Shown one piece after another: positions 8,900-16,363 of a DNA stretch of 40,969 bases. Origin of the DNA: Cyanobacteriota bacterium. GTDB taxonomy: Bacteria > Cyanobacteriota > Cyanobacteriia > PCC-6307 > Cyanobiaceae. The stretch's first letter is position 1. Each line of letters opens with the position of its first letter. Below the pieces are notes generated by a model, which was not told the DNA's origin, searched no databases, and saw nothing but the letters and a program-made list of their open reading frames with translations. The DNA is taken from assembly GCA_026389315.1 (NCBI GenBank), contig JAPLIC010000068.1:1-40969 (forward strand). Reading direction: 5' to 3'. The position numbers and the translations under genes were made by a program.

Positions 8900-9236
8900 G
8901 TGTGATTGTTCGTGTGATTGCTGCTGGCAAATGGCCAGCGCTTGTTAGGCCCCTAGCAGTGATTCGGCGGGCCACATAAGGTGCCGCCGGAAAGCGCTGT
9001 TTTTCATCATTGACTAGACCTTGCTTCCTGCCTCCCCCTGGGATCATTGATCTATAGCAAGGCATCTCGGATCTTGTCACCTAGCCCCAGGTCAGCGGGG
9101 CGGAGCCATTAAGAATGGAGCAAGCTGTGTCTGATTGCCGGTTTGCTGATCCCTGTTTCTTGCATCACTGCAAGCAAGGCGCAATAAATAAGGCTTGAAT
9201 TGTAATATTTCCTATCCAAGGCATGGGAGATCGCGA
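8900..9236. other. Intergenic region upstream of the haloperoxidase-like gene
   Basis: No convincing gene. It should hold the haloperoxidase promoter. A small hairpin CTTGCA-TCAC-TGCAAG stands at 9159-9174, followed by an AT-rich stretch (9181-9220). The right end runs into the vapC remnant at 9237. Confidence 0.5.
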
Positions 9237-9323
9237 GAACCTGCGGGGTTCGAGCGGTTGCAGGGTCTGAGCGTCGCGGACTGGTGCGGCTCCAGCTCGG
9301 GCGGCTCCAGTGGTTGCCCTTAG
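9237..9323 (+). pseudogene. Remnant of a vapC toxin gene (C-terminal tail only)
   Basis: The stretch reads NLR-FERLQGLSVADWCGSSSG and ends in TAG. It is nearly identical to the C-terminus of the intact VapC at 11550-11615 (NLREFERLQGLSVEDWSGSS). One base is missing in the CTGCGGGG run, so even this tail is out of frame. Nothing of the rest of a VapC or VapB is seen to the left. It is therefore the last piece of a second, lost vapBC copy or a partial duplication. Confidence 0.75.
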
Positions 9324-10211
9324 CTAGAGCCGGGACCAAACCCCAAGCGGTGATAAGACGGTGGTTGAGGAGCTTCGCAGGCGCCTACGCAGGTTCCGCC
9401 TCCAGCCGAAGGCGGCAGCGAAGCCCAGCAGCGGCAGGGGGGCGGGAACCGCTGTGGGAGGAGAACCCGTGGTACCGATCAGGTCGAGGTCGGCGACCTC
9501 GGCCGCCGTGAGCACGTGGTTAAAGATGCGGATGCCAGCCACGGATCCTGAGGAGCTTTCAACTGCACCAAAAAGGCTATCGTCCTGGGAAAAGTTCAGC
9601 AGATTGTCCGTCGATATGACGCCAGAAGCAGAGGAATCGGTGAATGAAATCACTGGGGCTCCCCGTAGATAAACGCTGATCAAATTCGTGGAGCCCGCTC
9701 TGGTGAGCACGGTTTGAAAGAAGGTTGCGGGATTCACGGTAGGCCCAAGATTGTTTATTGGCCAAAATCGAAGCTCGCCATTATAAATATAAAGTCCATC
9801 GTCGTTGGTTAGGTTCTTGAAGTCGAAGATTTTTCTCCAGCCTGAGATATCATCCAAGCTGAGCAGAATCGCGATTGTGTAGTTGTCGCTGATCAGGCCT
9901 GTGCTGTTCAGCGATAGACCCCCTTGTCGGCCAAAGTTGTAGACGGTGACGGGGTTGCCGCCGATAGTGGCGGGGGAGTAGGTGCCAGGAGCGAGGGGGG
10001 TCAGGTCGGGGGCTGAGGGGATCGTGCTGGAGAGCGTGTTCTGGAACTGATAATTGGCTACCAGCACAGCATGGGCTGGTAGGGCCGCTCCGAGGCCGAA
10101 GCTGCCGGCGATTGTGGTGCCGGCCAGGGCGGCCATGGCCGGGGAAAGCTTCAACGCCAGCTGGATGGATACCCCCTTTTGATGGCGGACGCGAGAGAGA
10201 TGGTTCCTCAT
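9324..10211 (-). CDS. PEP-CTERM-like exported protein with LamG/concanavalin-like domain, 295 aa
   Basis: The N-terminus has a basic start and a hydrophobic segment (SPAMAALAGTTIAGSFGLGA) ending in ALPAHA, a likely signal-peptidase site near residue 48. The body has the jelly-roll pattern of LamG-type carbohydrate-binding domains: VANYQFQNTLSS, GLSLNSTGLISDNYTIAILL, WRKIFDFKN, DGLYIYNGELRFW, and AGIRIFNHVLTAAEVADLDL, the typical closing strand. The C-terminus VPAPLPLLGFAAAFGWRR plus NLRRRLR is a cyanobacterial PEP-CTERM sorting signal, followed here by 15 extra residues up to a stop that abuts the vapC remnant. The tail may have been extended when the neighbouring DNA was rearranged. Likely a surface or matrix protein. 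Confidence 0.87.
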   Translation of the reverse strand: MRNHLSRVRHQKGVSIQLALKLSPAMAALAGTTIAGSFGLGAALPAHAVLVANYQFQNTLSSTIPSAPDLTPLAPGTYSPATIGGNPVTVYNFGRQGGLSLNSTGLISDNYTIAILLSLDDISGWRKIFDFKNLTNDDGLYIYNGELRFWPINNLGPTVNPATFFQTVLTRAGSTNLISVYLRGAPVISFTDSSASGVISTDNLLNFSQDDSLFGAVESSSGSVAGIRIFNHVLTAAEVADLDLIGTTGSPPTAVPAPLPLLGFAAAFGWRRNLRRRLRSSSTTVLSPLGVWSRL

Positions 10212-10475
10212 CTTTGATGTAAAAATTTGTCAATTCTATCTTCTTTTGGGATGCTGAGATGACTCCATTATTAGTCTCTTGAGTCCAGGACTGAGTCGAG
10301 CTGCGCTGCGTTTGGCTTGTGTTTCGGTTGCCTTGCATGATCAGAGTCAGTGTATTAATTTACGTAAGCATTCGACCCTCTGCCGTGACTGATTGATTAG
10401 ATCGCCTAGGCAAGATCTAGCAGGGCATCGGTTCGCTGGTCTGCTTTGTTGTCAACCAGGCGTTGATTTGCTTGA

Positions 10476-10733
10476 CATTCGCAGGCGGGAGAACAGTTTC
10501 AAGCCGACCTGTCCTGTGCTGACGCAGGATGTCAATGGAAAATTGTCACTCATCATATTCCATGTGTTCTGGATTATGGTGTAAACCTGCGACTCTGGGC
10601 CACTGGCTACTACCAGGGGGAATGGTCAGGGGATGAGGGAACCTTTAACTCTGAGGATGGCCGCGGGACCAAATTCCTGACGGGATTTCGCCTCATGGAT
10701 GGGCCAGGTCTCCAAGATCCTGATCTGCGTTGA
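10476..10733 (+). pseudogene. Open frame without start codon, possible gene remnant
   Basis: A plus-strand frame of 85 codons opens after a TGA and closes at 10731-10733 but has no ATG, GTG or TTG near its beginning. Its second half (LRLWATGYYQGEWSGDEGTF, then GRGTKFLTGFRLMDG) has a protein-like composition, rich in aromatic and Gly residues. I do not recognise it. It may be the C-terminal part of a lost beta-rich protein. A competing 63-aa frame at 10393-10584 looks less protein-like. No other gene is seen between 10212 and 10962. Confidence 0.3.
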
Positions 10734-10776
10734 ATCTGACCATAATTGTCATAATGGGAGTCTCTGGCGCCAACAA

Positions 10777-10829
10777 GCGGCAACCCCGCCAGAATTGGCC
10801 CACTGCCCTTTTCCCATGCTGCTGCTCAG
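10777..10829 (+). repeat. 53-bp direct repeat, copy A (left of vapBC)
   Basis: It matches 11719-11771 with about 5 mismatches in 53. It contains the 5' leader and the first codons (ATG CTG CTG CTC) of the small membrane-protein gene, which here runs into stop codons after 12 residues. The vapBC module lies between the two copies. Confidence 0.75.
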
Positions 10830-10962
10830 GCCGTTGCCTATGGGTCTGCCTTAGTAGTTGACGGCAAATGACGGGCTGGTGCCTCCAGGCATAGGCAAAA
10901 GACCTATGCTGGGCCTAGGCTGGGGTGGACCCCGCAGGCCAGTCTTGAGCCCCTCCCGTGAT

Positions 10963-11193
10963 GTGCGCGTAGCCAGCATCTTTCGCAATGGCCGCAACCA
11001 GGCGATCCGGCTGCCGCGCGACATGGAGTTCGCTGGCGATCAGGTCTTGATCGAAAAGCATGGAGATCAACTCACCGTGCGGCCCAAACCCAGGGATTGG
11101 GCTGATTACTTCGCCACCTGTGGCACGTTCGATGCGGACTTTCCCGCCGATATCGACGATCACCCGATTGGGGAGGAGGCGTTGGGCTGGTGA
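10963..11193 (+). CDS. vapB: VapB-type antitoxin (AbrB/MazE fold)
   Basis: A 76-aa antitoxin of the VapB/SpoVT-AbrB class. The N-terminus VRVASIFRNGRNQAIRLPRD is the DNA-binding swapped-hairpin motif; the acidic C-terminus (FDADFPADIDDHPIGEEAL) is the toxin-binding tail. The GTG at 10963 gives the normal length; the longer frame from 10858 adds unrelated residues. The TGA overlaps the GTG of vapC by 4 bp. The VapBC complex usually represses its own promoter, which should lie at about 10900-10960, but no clear operator was found. Confidence 0.85.
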   Translation: MRVASIFRNGRNQAIRLPRDMEFAGDQVLIEKHGDQLTVRPKPRDWADYFATCGTFDADFPADIDDHPIGEEALGW

Positions 11194-11615
11194 TCAACTA
11201 CATGCTCGATACCAATGCCTGTATTCACGTCATCACCGGTCGAGTGGCGAGCGTCCGGGAACGGCTGCAGGCGATACCCCCCGAACAGATTGGCATCTCT
11301 GCCGTGGTGGTGGCCGAACTTCAGTTCGGCATCAGCTTGGCGGCACCGACTCGCCGGGAGACAAATCAGCAAGCCCTGGATCGTTTTCTGGAGATGGTGG
11401 TTGTGGAGGATTGGCCCGCAGAGGCTGCCGCCCTGTACGGAGAGCAGCGAGCAGCCCTGCGCAAATTGGGCCAACCGATCGGGGCCAACGATCTGCTGAT
11501 CGGCTGCCATGCCCTGCATCGCCAGCGGGTGCTTGTCACCCAAAACCTGCGGGAGTTCGAACGGTTGCAGGGTCTAAGTGTGGAGGATTGGTCCGGCTCC
11601 AGCTCTGGTGCCTAG
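11190..11615 (+). CDS. vapC: VapC PIN-domain ribonuclease toxin
   Basis: A 141-aa PIN-domain toxin. The acidic catalytic residues are visible: Asp7 in YMLDTNACIHVI, Glu43 in VVVAELQFGI, Asp100 in PIGANDLLIGCHAL, plus the late acidic position in REFERLQGL. VapC proteins are Mg-dependent endoribonucleases that cleave tRNA or rRNA and are neutralised by VapB. The GTG at 11190 overlaps the vapB stop, so translation is coupled. This is the only toxin-antitoxin pair in the window that looks fully intact. A decayed tail of a near-identical VapC lies at 9237-9323. Confidence 0.92.
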   Translation: MINYMLDTNACIHVITGRVASVRERLQAIPPEQIGISAVVVAELQFGISLAAPTRRETNQQALDRFLEMVVVEDWPAEAAALYGEQRAALRKLGQPIGANDLLIGCHALHRQRVLVTQNLREFERLQGLSVEDWSGSSSGA

Positions 11616-11718
11616 ATGGCATCAGTGGGATTTAGGTGCTGCTGCCGGCAGATCTGCCTCCGTGCAGGGTTCCCCTGTCCACCAGCGCTTGTCGCGACGG
11701 GGCGGCAGCCTCGCCGGG

Positions 11719-11771
11719 GCGGCAATCCCGCCAGAATTGGCCCATCGCCCTTCTCCCATGTTGCTGCTCAG
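11719..11771 (+). repeat. 53-bp direct repeat, copy B (right of vapBC)
   Basis: Second copy of the repeat at 10777-10829. Here it leads into the intact small membrane-protein gene (ATG at 11758), so copy B sits at the gene and copy A is a duplicated fragment. Confidence 0.75.
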
Positions 11772-12003
11772 CCCCTTCTCCCCCTTCACGGTCGCCAAGA
11801 TTGCTGGGTTGCAGGCCACGGTGCTGCTGCTGATCACCCTGTTGATCAAGGCTCAGGTCCAGATCAAGGCGGCGTCGGCGTTGGGATTTTTCCTACTGGC
11901 CCTGCAAACGCTGGTGTTTCTGGCCGCCGCTGGCGCCCTGGGCCTGGTGGCCCTCGGTGGTGCGGCCGGTGCCATGAACTGCCGCCCAGCAAGGACGGTG
12001 TGA
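11758..12003 (+). CDS. Small two-helix membrane protein, 81 aa
   Basis: The protein has two hydrophobic segments: FTVAKIAGLQATVLLLITLL (about 9-28) and a longer one around ALGFFLLALQTLVFLAAAGA (about 40-65), separated by a short basic link (KAQVQIKAAS). The start at ATG 11758 is supported by the upstream duplicate, which keeps the same ATG. The TGA (12001-12003) overlaps the GTG start of the PPOX-type gene, so the two are coupled. No family recognised. Confidence 0.7.
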   Translation: MLLLSPFSPFTVAKIAGLQATVLLLITLLIKAQVQIKAASALGFFLLALQTLVFLAAAGALGLVALGGAAGAMNCRPARTV

Positions 12004-12563
12004 CGGCACTGCCGCCCTGGCGACTGTTGCTGCGCGGGGCCCGCGAGCGGGAAGGCCGCTCACCAAATGCCCGCTGGCTGCAGCTCGCCAGCGTTGCCGG
12101 CGATGGCAGCCCACGGGTGCGCACTTTGGTGTTCCGCGGCTGGGCTGGTGGCGCCGTGCTGGATCTGCTCACCGACGGCCGCAGTGCCAAACCGGCCGAG
12201 CTGCGCCAACAGCCCGCCGTGGAGCTGTGCTGGCTGCTGCCCAAAGCCCGCTGTCAGTTCCGCCTGCGGGGAGAACTGTTGACCTTGCCCAAGGACGATG
12301 AATGGGGCGCGCGCCAGCGCCATTGGCAGGGCCTCAGCCCCAAGGGCCGCGCCCTCTGGGGCTGGCCTGAACCAGGGGCACCGTTCGATGCCGCCGCCTC
12401 CTTTCCGGCAGAGATTGCGGACGATAGGCCGATGCCCGATCATTTCCAGCTGCTGCGCATTGCTCTGGAGCAGGTGGAGCTGCTGGAGCTAGGGGATCAT
12501 CCGCATCAGCGGCGTCGCTGGCGCCGCGATGGTGGCTGGAGTGAGGAGCGGCTGAATCCTTGA
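12000..12563 (+). CDS. PPOX-type FMN-dependent flavoprotein (Alr4036-like), 187 aa
   Basis: A pyridoxamine 5'-phosphate oxidase-like split-barrel protein. It begins VTALPPWRLLLRGAREREGR, followed by the FMN-binding first strands WLQLASVAGDGSPRVRTLVF, the central ELCWLLPKARCQFRLRGEL hairpin and a C-terminal HFQLLRIALEQVELLELGDH plus RRRWRRDGGW, which matches the end of PNPOx proteins. The cyanobacterial Alr4036-like group is of unknown substrate; it need not be a true PdxH. The GTG at 12000-12002 overlaps the upstream stop. Confidence 0.87.
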   Translation: MTALPPWRLLLRGAREREGRSPNARWLQLASVAGDGSPRVRTLVFRGWAGGAVLDLLTDGRSAKPAELRQQPAVELCWLLPKARCQFRLRGELLTLPKDDEWGARQRHWQGLSPKGRALWGWPEPGAPFDAAASFPAEIADDRPMPDHFQLLRIALEQVELLELGDHPHQRRRWRRDGGWSEERLNP

Positions 12564-13131
12564 AGAGGTGCGCACCGTATAACGTATTTTGCTAGAGCGA
12601 AGCTGGGCGTTGCCGCTTCGTTGTTGCCAATGGCCCCGCCAGCGTGATTGCTGGGCCCGTTGCTCGGCGGCGTGCAGCTTGGTGAAGTCGGTGAGGCGCA
12701 GATATTGTTCAAGTCATGATGCAAATCAATGGTTATGGCCCGTAATTCATCTCCAACTCGGTTCTTTATTCTTTATGCTTCCTTTGCCAAGATCGGCATG
12801 AGCGCCTATGACCAGCACACCACCAAATTTCGGCGTTGACAAAAACTGCCCAATCAATGTCACCAGCGATTCCGATGGGGAGGTTCCTCCCGATGGCGAA
12901 GCCCTCTTCCTTGTGGTAAGAATCTTGGTAAGGATTCCGGGCGCATCAGGCTGAATTCGTGCTTGATATTGACCAAAGGGGTTCTTTTGTTAAGAAAATT
13001 GTCTGTTCGCCCGCCACTAAGGACATCACAGCTTTGCCCAAGTGATAGAATTTATCTAAATGGTACAAGTTTGCATTGAGCTAACCGCAGGCCTTTCAAT
13101 CCCTCTTCATCATTCCAAGCCATCAACTCTT
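12564..13131. other. Gap with only weak coding remnants
   Basis: No solid gene. A minus-strand frame at about 12590-12712 reads EQYLRLTDFTKLHAAEQRAQ and looks protein-like but has no start; it may be a relic. A plus-strand 48-codon frame at 12808-12954 starts MTSTPPNFGVDKNCPINVTS and cannot be assigned. The last 150 bases before the next gene are AT-rich and may hold its promoter. Confidence 0.35.
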
Positions 13132-13470
13132 ATGAGCAAATTTAAACTGTATCTAGTCCTCGGTCTTGTGGGTGGCGGGGCGATTCTTTTGGCTGTATTT
13201 TTGCTGACGATTGGTCGCAATATCGGTCAATTCTTTGTAGGCAGAAATTTTGCCGAAAGTCAGCTCAATGACTATGTGGCTAATGTCATCAAGGGAGACA
13301 TCAACGGCTCTCAATGCCAAGCCTGGGATACGGACGGCAATGGTTATGTTTCTTGCACCTATACCTTGGTTTCTCAACCCGGCAAACCCTACGCGATCGA
13401 GTGTGCTGCTTGGGGCTTAGATGGCTTTCTCAATCGAGGTTGCAGGCAAACCCCATTGAATCGGATATAA
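13132..13470 (+). CDS. Hypothetical membrane-anchored protein, 112 aa
   Basis: One N-terminal TM segment (YLVLGLVGGGAILLAVFLLT, about 6-25) is followed by a small soluble domain with four Cys (SQCQAW, VSCTYT, AIECAAW, RGCRQT) that could pair in the periplasm. The motif CQAWDTDGNGYVSC resembles an EF-hand-like loop only superficially. The ATG at 13132 is preferred because it places the TM segment at the N-terminus; a longer frame from 13060 adds 24 unlikely residues. No strong ribosome-binding site. Lower GC than the housekeeping genes, suggesting acquired DNA. Function unknown. Confidence 0.55.
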   Translation: MSKFKLYLVLGLVGGGAILLAVFLLTIGRNIGQFFVGRNFAESQLNDYVANVIKGDINGSQCQAWDTDGNGYVSCTYTLVSQPGKPYAIECAAWGLDGFLNRGCRQTPLNRI

Positions 13471-13588
13471 GAGAGTTATTGTCGACTTAGTGTCAATGGC
13501 AATCATTAGGATGGGCCGCATCTATATTAAATCCTCCCTGCCATGAGCTACCGCTTCAACTCTTCTATGCCAACTCATTCATCGCTTT

Positions 13589-13729
13589 CTATCTGACGCA
13601 CTGCGTCTGCTGGTAAATGGCAGTTGCTGTTGACAAATACCTATCGAAAACCTCATCCGGCTTCTGGTTGTTAAGCCGAACCAATTTCTGTGCTTGGGCG
13701 GCAAGAAGCCCAGTGCATTCATCAGGCAT
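13589..13729 (-). CDS. Small ORF or gene remnant downstream of the broken hicA
   Basis: A 46-codon frame: MPDECTGLLAAQAQKLVRLN, then NQKPDEVFDRYLSTATAIYQ. It is helical, charged and protein-like. The same frame stays open up to the TAA that ends the hicA fragment (13769-13771), with WLSNIKIQRPGPK between, so it may be the C-terminal end of another gene joined to hicA by a deletion. Not recognised. Confidence 0.35.
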   Translation of the reverse strand: MPDECTGLLAAQAQKLVRLNNQKPDEVFDRYLSTATAIYQQTQCVR

Positions 13730-13768
13730 CTTTGGCCCCGGCCGCTGAATCTTGATGTTGGACAGCCA

Positions 13769-13861
13769 TTAATGACTATCTCTTACCCTGATTTCTTCAA
13801 AACCAAACCCCTTTAAGGCTGCGATGAGGGTCTTGCCTGAGACCGCAGAATATCTCGTCAC
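13769..13861 (-). pseudogene. Truncated hicA toxin gene
   Basis: A GTG (13859-13861) overlaps the TGA of hicB and opens VTRYSAVSGKTLIAALKGFG, then FEEIRVRDSH and a TAA. This is the N-terminal half of a HicA dsRNA-binding-fold ribonuclease toxin. The family continues after the catalytic His (the GSH position) with a second strand and helix, which are missing. The fragment has 30 residues against about 60-80. It keeps the His but cannot fold normally. Confidence 0.75.
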
Positions 13862-14073
13862 ACTTCTACTTTAACTCGCTGTACTCCTAGAAAGTCGAGT
13901 GTCTCAGGATCAGTACCTGTAACGTCAAGGCAAAGCTCAATGGCTTCCTTGATTCGCTCCATTAATTGATCCAGCGATTTAGCTTGCGTATGGCAACCGG
14001 GTAGAGCAGGTACGGTCGCCACGAAGAAACCCTCTGAATCCTTCTCGACTACTAAATCAAACTGTCTAGACAT
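13858..14073 (-). CDS. hicB: HicB-type antitoxin, 71 aa (partner broken)
   Basis: The short HicB class with a degenerate RNase-H-like fold: FDLVVEKDSEGFFVATVPAL, PGCHTQAKSLDQLMERIKEA and a C-terminal AIELCLDVTG. In the intact system HicB binds and blocks the HicA mRNA interferase and represses the operon. Here hicB precedes hicA, and hicA is truncated. The ATG at 14071-14073 has GGAG about 9 nt upstream; a longer frame from 14094 adds 7 residues. No C-terminal DNA-binding domain is visible. Confidence 0.83.
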   Translation of the reverse strand: MSRQFDLVVEKDSEGFFVATVPALPGCHTQAKSLDQLMERIKEAIELCLDVTGTDPETLDFLGVQRVKVEV

Positions 14074-14238
14074 TGAAGTCAGCTCCTTAGCCATTGTAGC
14101 TGGTTAGCTGAGGAATGGTGCAGGGACACAGCTTACCGGTCGGACCAGCGCTGACCGTTAGTGGCAGGCATGCACCTTAGAGCGTGAGCGTGTAGCTGGT
14201 GGTGGCCTATCCAATCGAGGGGTTTGTTATCCGTACCT

Positions 14239-14571
14239 CTATGCCGTGACACTTCTCTGGAGTGCTTCCTGAGCGAGCGTGTTGAGACTCTTTCCCTGAA
14301 TCTCGGCAGTCATCGCTAACTTCTCGTGTAGTTCAGGTGAAATTCGAAGGTTGAACTTCCCTGAAAAGCTTCTACGTGGCTCAATTCCTTGCTCTTTGCA
14401 GACCTCTAGAAATACCTCCAGTGACTTTTGGAACTCTCGACGAAGCTCATCTGGACTTGATCCATAGAAGTCCGCACCTCCAGAAATCCCAAGAATCTCT
14501 CCGCGAAACTGATCTGTTTCCTCGTCGTACTCAATTTTGGCGTGGTAGCCATCCACTTTCATCAGATTCAT
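14239..14571 (-). CDS. hicB: HicB-type antitoxin with C-terminal ribbon-helix-helix, 110 aa
   Basis: The N-terminal HicB fold (KVDGYHAKIEYDEETDQFRG, then EILGISGGADFYGSSPDELR) is followed by a C-terminal RHH DNA-binding segment (FNLRISPELHEKLAMTAEIQ, then GKSLNTLAQEALQ). This is the class usually encoded after a small HicA. The upstream hicA is reduced to a 5' stub (14722-14769), and the frame is open from that stub into hicB, which looks like an internal deletion. I chose the ATG at 14569-14571 by alignment to the family start; ATG 14560-14562 is also possible. It may now be an orphan antitoxin or regulator. Confidence 0.85.
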   Translation of the reverse strand: MNLMKVDGYHAKIEYDEETDQFRGEILGISGGADFYGSSPDELRREFQKSLEVFLEVCKEQGIEPRRSFSGKFNLRISPELHEKLAMTAEIQGKSLNTLAQEALQRSVTA

Positions 14572-14721
14572 AGTGTTTCGGGCGATGGGTGGGGCCTGTG
14601 GAAGACCCTGACTTCGCCAAACAGAACGACCGCGACTCGGCTGCCCGCCCTCTCGCTTACCTCCCCACCAAGCCCCTGAAACAGGGCTTCGATGTCCATC
14701 TAAGGCAGACTGCCTCTTATA

Positions 14722-14769
14722 GGGATGGGGGAATATCAGCTCAAGAGTGTGCTGGTGCTTCCACTTCAT
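14722..14769 (-). pseudogene. 5' stub of a second hicA gene
   Basis: MKWKHQHTLELIFPHP matches the N-terminus of the HicA class that begins M-x-x-KH-x-x-TL-x-x-IF-x-x-P. After 16 codons the similarity stops and about 150 bp of unrelated sequence leads in frame into hicB. The catalytic His region is gone, so no toxin can be made. Confidence 0.6.
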
Positions 14770-14939
14770 TCCAGCATAGTACTGCCTCTCGGTACCAGGT
14801 GGGGCATCCGGTGCACGGCTTGCTGGATGCGGATAATTACTATTTGGGCGGATCCCCCTAAGTTACATCGAGGCCCCTAGCTTTACGCCTATGACGCAGC
14901 TCTCGACCTGCTGACAGACGACAGAAGCACTGCCCCTCA

Positions 14940-15182
14940 ATGGATCTGACGGCTCAAGGACCAATGCCGATGCAAGTTAAGCGGATCCACATAAGATGTG
15001 TCTATCGTGTAACAAAAGCTGCAAAGGCGACGGAAGCAGCAATAACGAAGTCCTGCAAGAATGACGCAGGGGGACCTTTCACTGATGAGCTTTGTAAACA
15101 GATGGACAACAGCGCCACGAATGAGTGCATTCTTATTGAGTTCCTATTACGAGCCTCATGGACTTACAGCCCTCACAATTAA
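14940..15182 (+). CDS. Hypothetical ORF, 80 aa
   Basis: An open frame that overlaps the next gene by 25 bp. It contains a Lys/Ala-rich middle (VTKAAKATEAAITKSCKNDA) and four Cys, with no recognised motif. An internal ATG at 14970 is an alternative start. The overlap with the following two-TM protein could mean coupling. The composition is weak as coding evidence; it may be spurious. Confidence 0.3.
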   Translation: MDLTAQGPMPMQVKRIHIRCVYRVTKAAKATEAAITKSCKNDAGGPFTDELCKQMDNSATNECILIEFLLRASWTYSPHN

Positions 15183-15658
15183 ATGATGATCAAAAAAGCT
15201 ATGTTATCAAGTCGATCAATGACCGCCTGCAAAAAACGGTTGAATTTGCTAAAACCGTTGAGTGGGAAGCAAGGAGATCATCCGGGAATAAGCGGTGGGG
15301 CAGATGGATAACTGGCTTAGGCGGTGGCTTATTAGCATTGGCAGGGATTGCATTGACAGCTGTGCCAGATAAGCATGTGGATATAAAGAAACATATTGGT
15401 ATTTTTAGCGCTGTGATTGGCTCAGCAGTTGCGACTTCGGGTCAATTTATTGACCCTACCAAATCTCGGGCGCGTGCTATCGGACTCAAAACTGTAAAGA
15501 TACAGCTGGAAAATCTTGCAGAGAATAGCCAAGTGCATAGCCTGGGCTTACAGAAAGAACAAGCAGCTACAACTGAGTTAGTCACACTTAACAAAAACTT
15601 CATGGATGAGTTTGTAAAAATTCAGAAAGAGGCATTGGACTTGGGGGTAGATGTCTGA
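15158..15658 (+). CDS. Two-TM membrane protein, SLATT/DUF4231-like architecture, 166 aa
   Basis: A long charged helix (DQKSYVIKSINDRLQKTVEF, about 11-45) is followed by two TM segments (ITGLGGGLLALAGIALTAV, about 51-70, and IGIFSAVIGSAVATSG, about 82-97) and a C-terminal helical region of about 65 residues. This helix-TM-TM-helix layout is that of SLATT domains, proposed membrane effectors in nucleotide-signalling defence systems. The match is only architectural and no partner enzyme is nearby. GC is lower than in neighbours, fitting transfer. No strong ribosome-binding site before the ATG at 15158. Confidence 0.65.
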   Translation: MDLQPSQLNDDQKSYVIKSINDRLQKTVEFAKTVEWEARRSSGNKRWGRWITGLGGGLLALAGIALTAVPDKHVDIKKHIGIFSAVIGSAVATSGQFIDPTKSRARAIGLKTVKIQLENLAENSQVHSLGLQKEQAATTELVTLNKNFMDEFVKIQKEALDLGVDV

Positions 15659-15959
15659 GTAGCTCAAATGAAGAAATCGGTAGCGCCCCTCCGAGTGGTG
15701 TAACTCAGGAGGACCTGGGACCCTTTTTGGAGGGTGAACAGGAGCAGTCAAGGAATGACTGCTAGGAAGTTGAATTACGCAGCCCCGCTGAACCAGCTAA
15801 AACCCTGATCGCTGAATATGCAACTCAGCGATCGCGGAGAATTGTGTAGTTCGGCAGCGGAGCTGTCGAGGCTCAGCGAATGGCTGCAGGAACTGGCGGA
15901 GCGGGATCAGCTAAAGCAGCACCGGTGAGCTCCAACGGCCCATCCTATTCGGGGATCTT
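15659..15959. other. Gap with two hairpins, no convincing gene
   Basis: A bulged stem CCTCCGAGT/ACTC-A-GGAGG at 15688-15712, with TTTTT at 15724-15728, may terminate the upstream membrane-protein gene, though the T-run is not adjacent. A perfect 7-bp stem GCAGTCA-AGGAA-TGACTGC stands at 15744-15762. A 36-codon plus-strand frame at 15818-15928 (AELSRLSEWLQELAERDQLK) looks protein-like but cannot be assigned. Confidence 0.4.
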
Positions 15960-16294
15960 GGCCCATGGTGGCCTCGGAGAAGAAGCGGCGGGGCTCCAGC
16001 CAGTTGGGAAAGAAGCTTCCCTGCCTCAGCTACCGCAAGCGGAATATTTCGGTCTAGGGGGATCGCTAGGCTGAGGTCGCCCACCTGGGTGGTGAGCAAT
16101 CGCCTGCGGTAGCCATTGCGGAGGGTAGAGCGCCGATCGGGGCGACGCTCGTTGAGTTGGGCGCTGGTGAGCGCCAAAACCTCCGCCTCCAGCAGGACCT
16201 GAAAGCCGCGGCGCACGATCTCAGGGATAAGGGCGCCCAGCAGTGGTGCCCTACCCATTGCATCAACAGAGGTCCGAGGGAGGCGGACCAGCAT
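15960..16294 (-). pseudogene. IS256-family transposase, truncated and frameshifted
   Basis: The frame reads LLGALIPEIVRRGFQVLLEA, then LNERRPDRRSTLRNGYRRRL and VGDLSLAIPLDR, the N-terminal signature of mutator/IS256 transposases (RRxYRNGY...VGxLxLxVPRDR). After DR the coding continues in another frame as GSFFPNWLEPRR, showing a frameshift, and stops matching near 15960. None of the DDE catalytic core remains. An internal ATG at 16256-16258 is the likelier original start. No terminal inverted repeats were identified; this is an old 5' relic. Confidence 0.75.
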
Positions 16295-16363
16295 GCCCGG
16301 CTACGCCGGGGCTGCTCCTCCTGAATTGCACCACTCCACGGGACTCTGCTTTGCCGCCACCCT

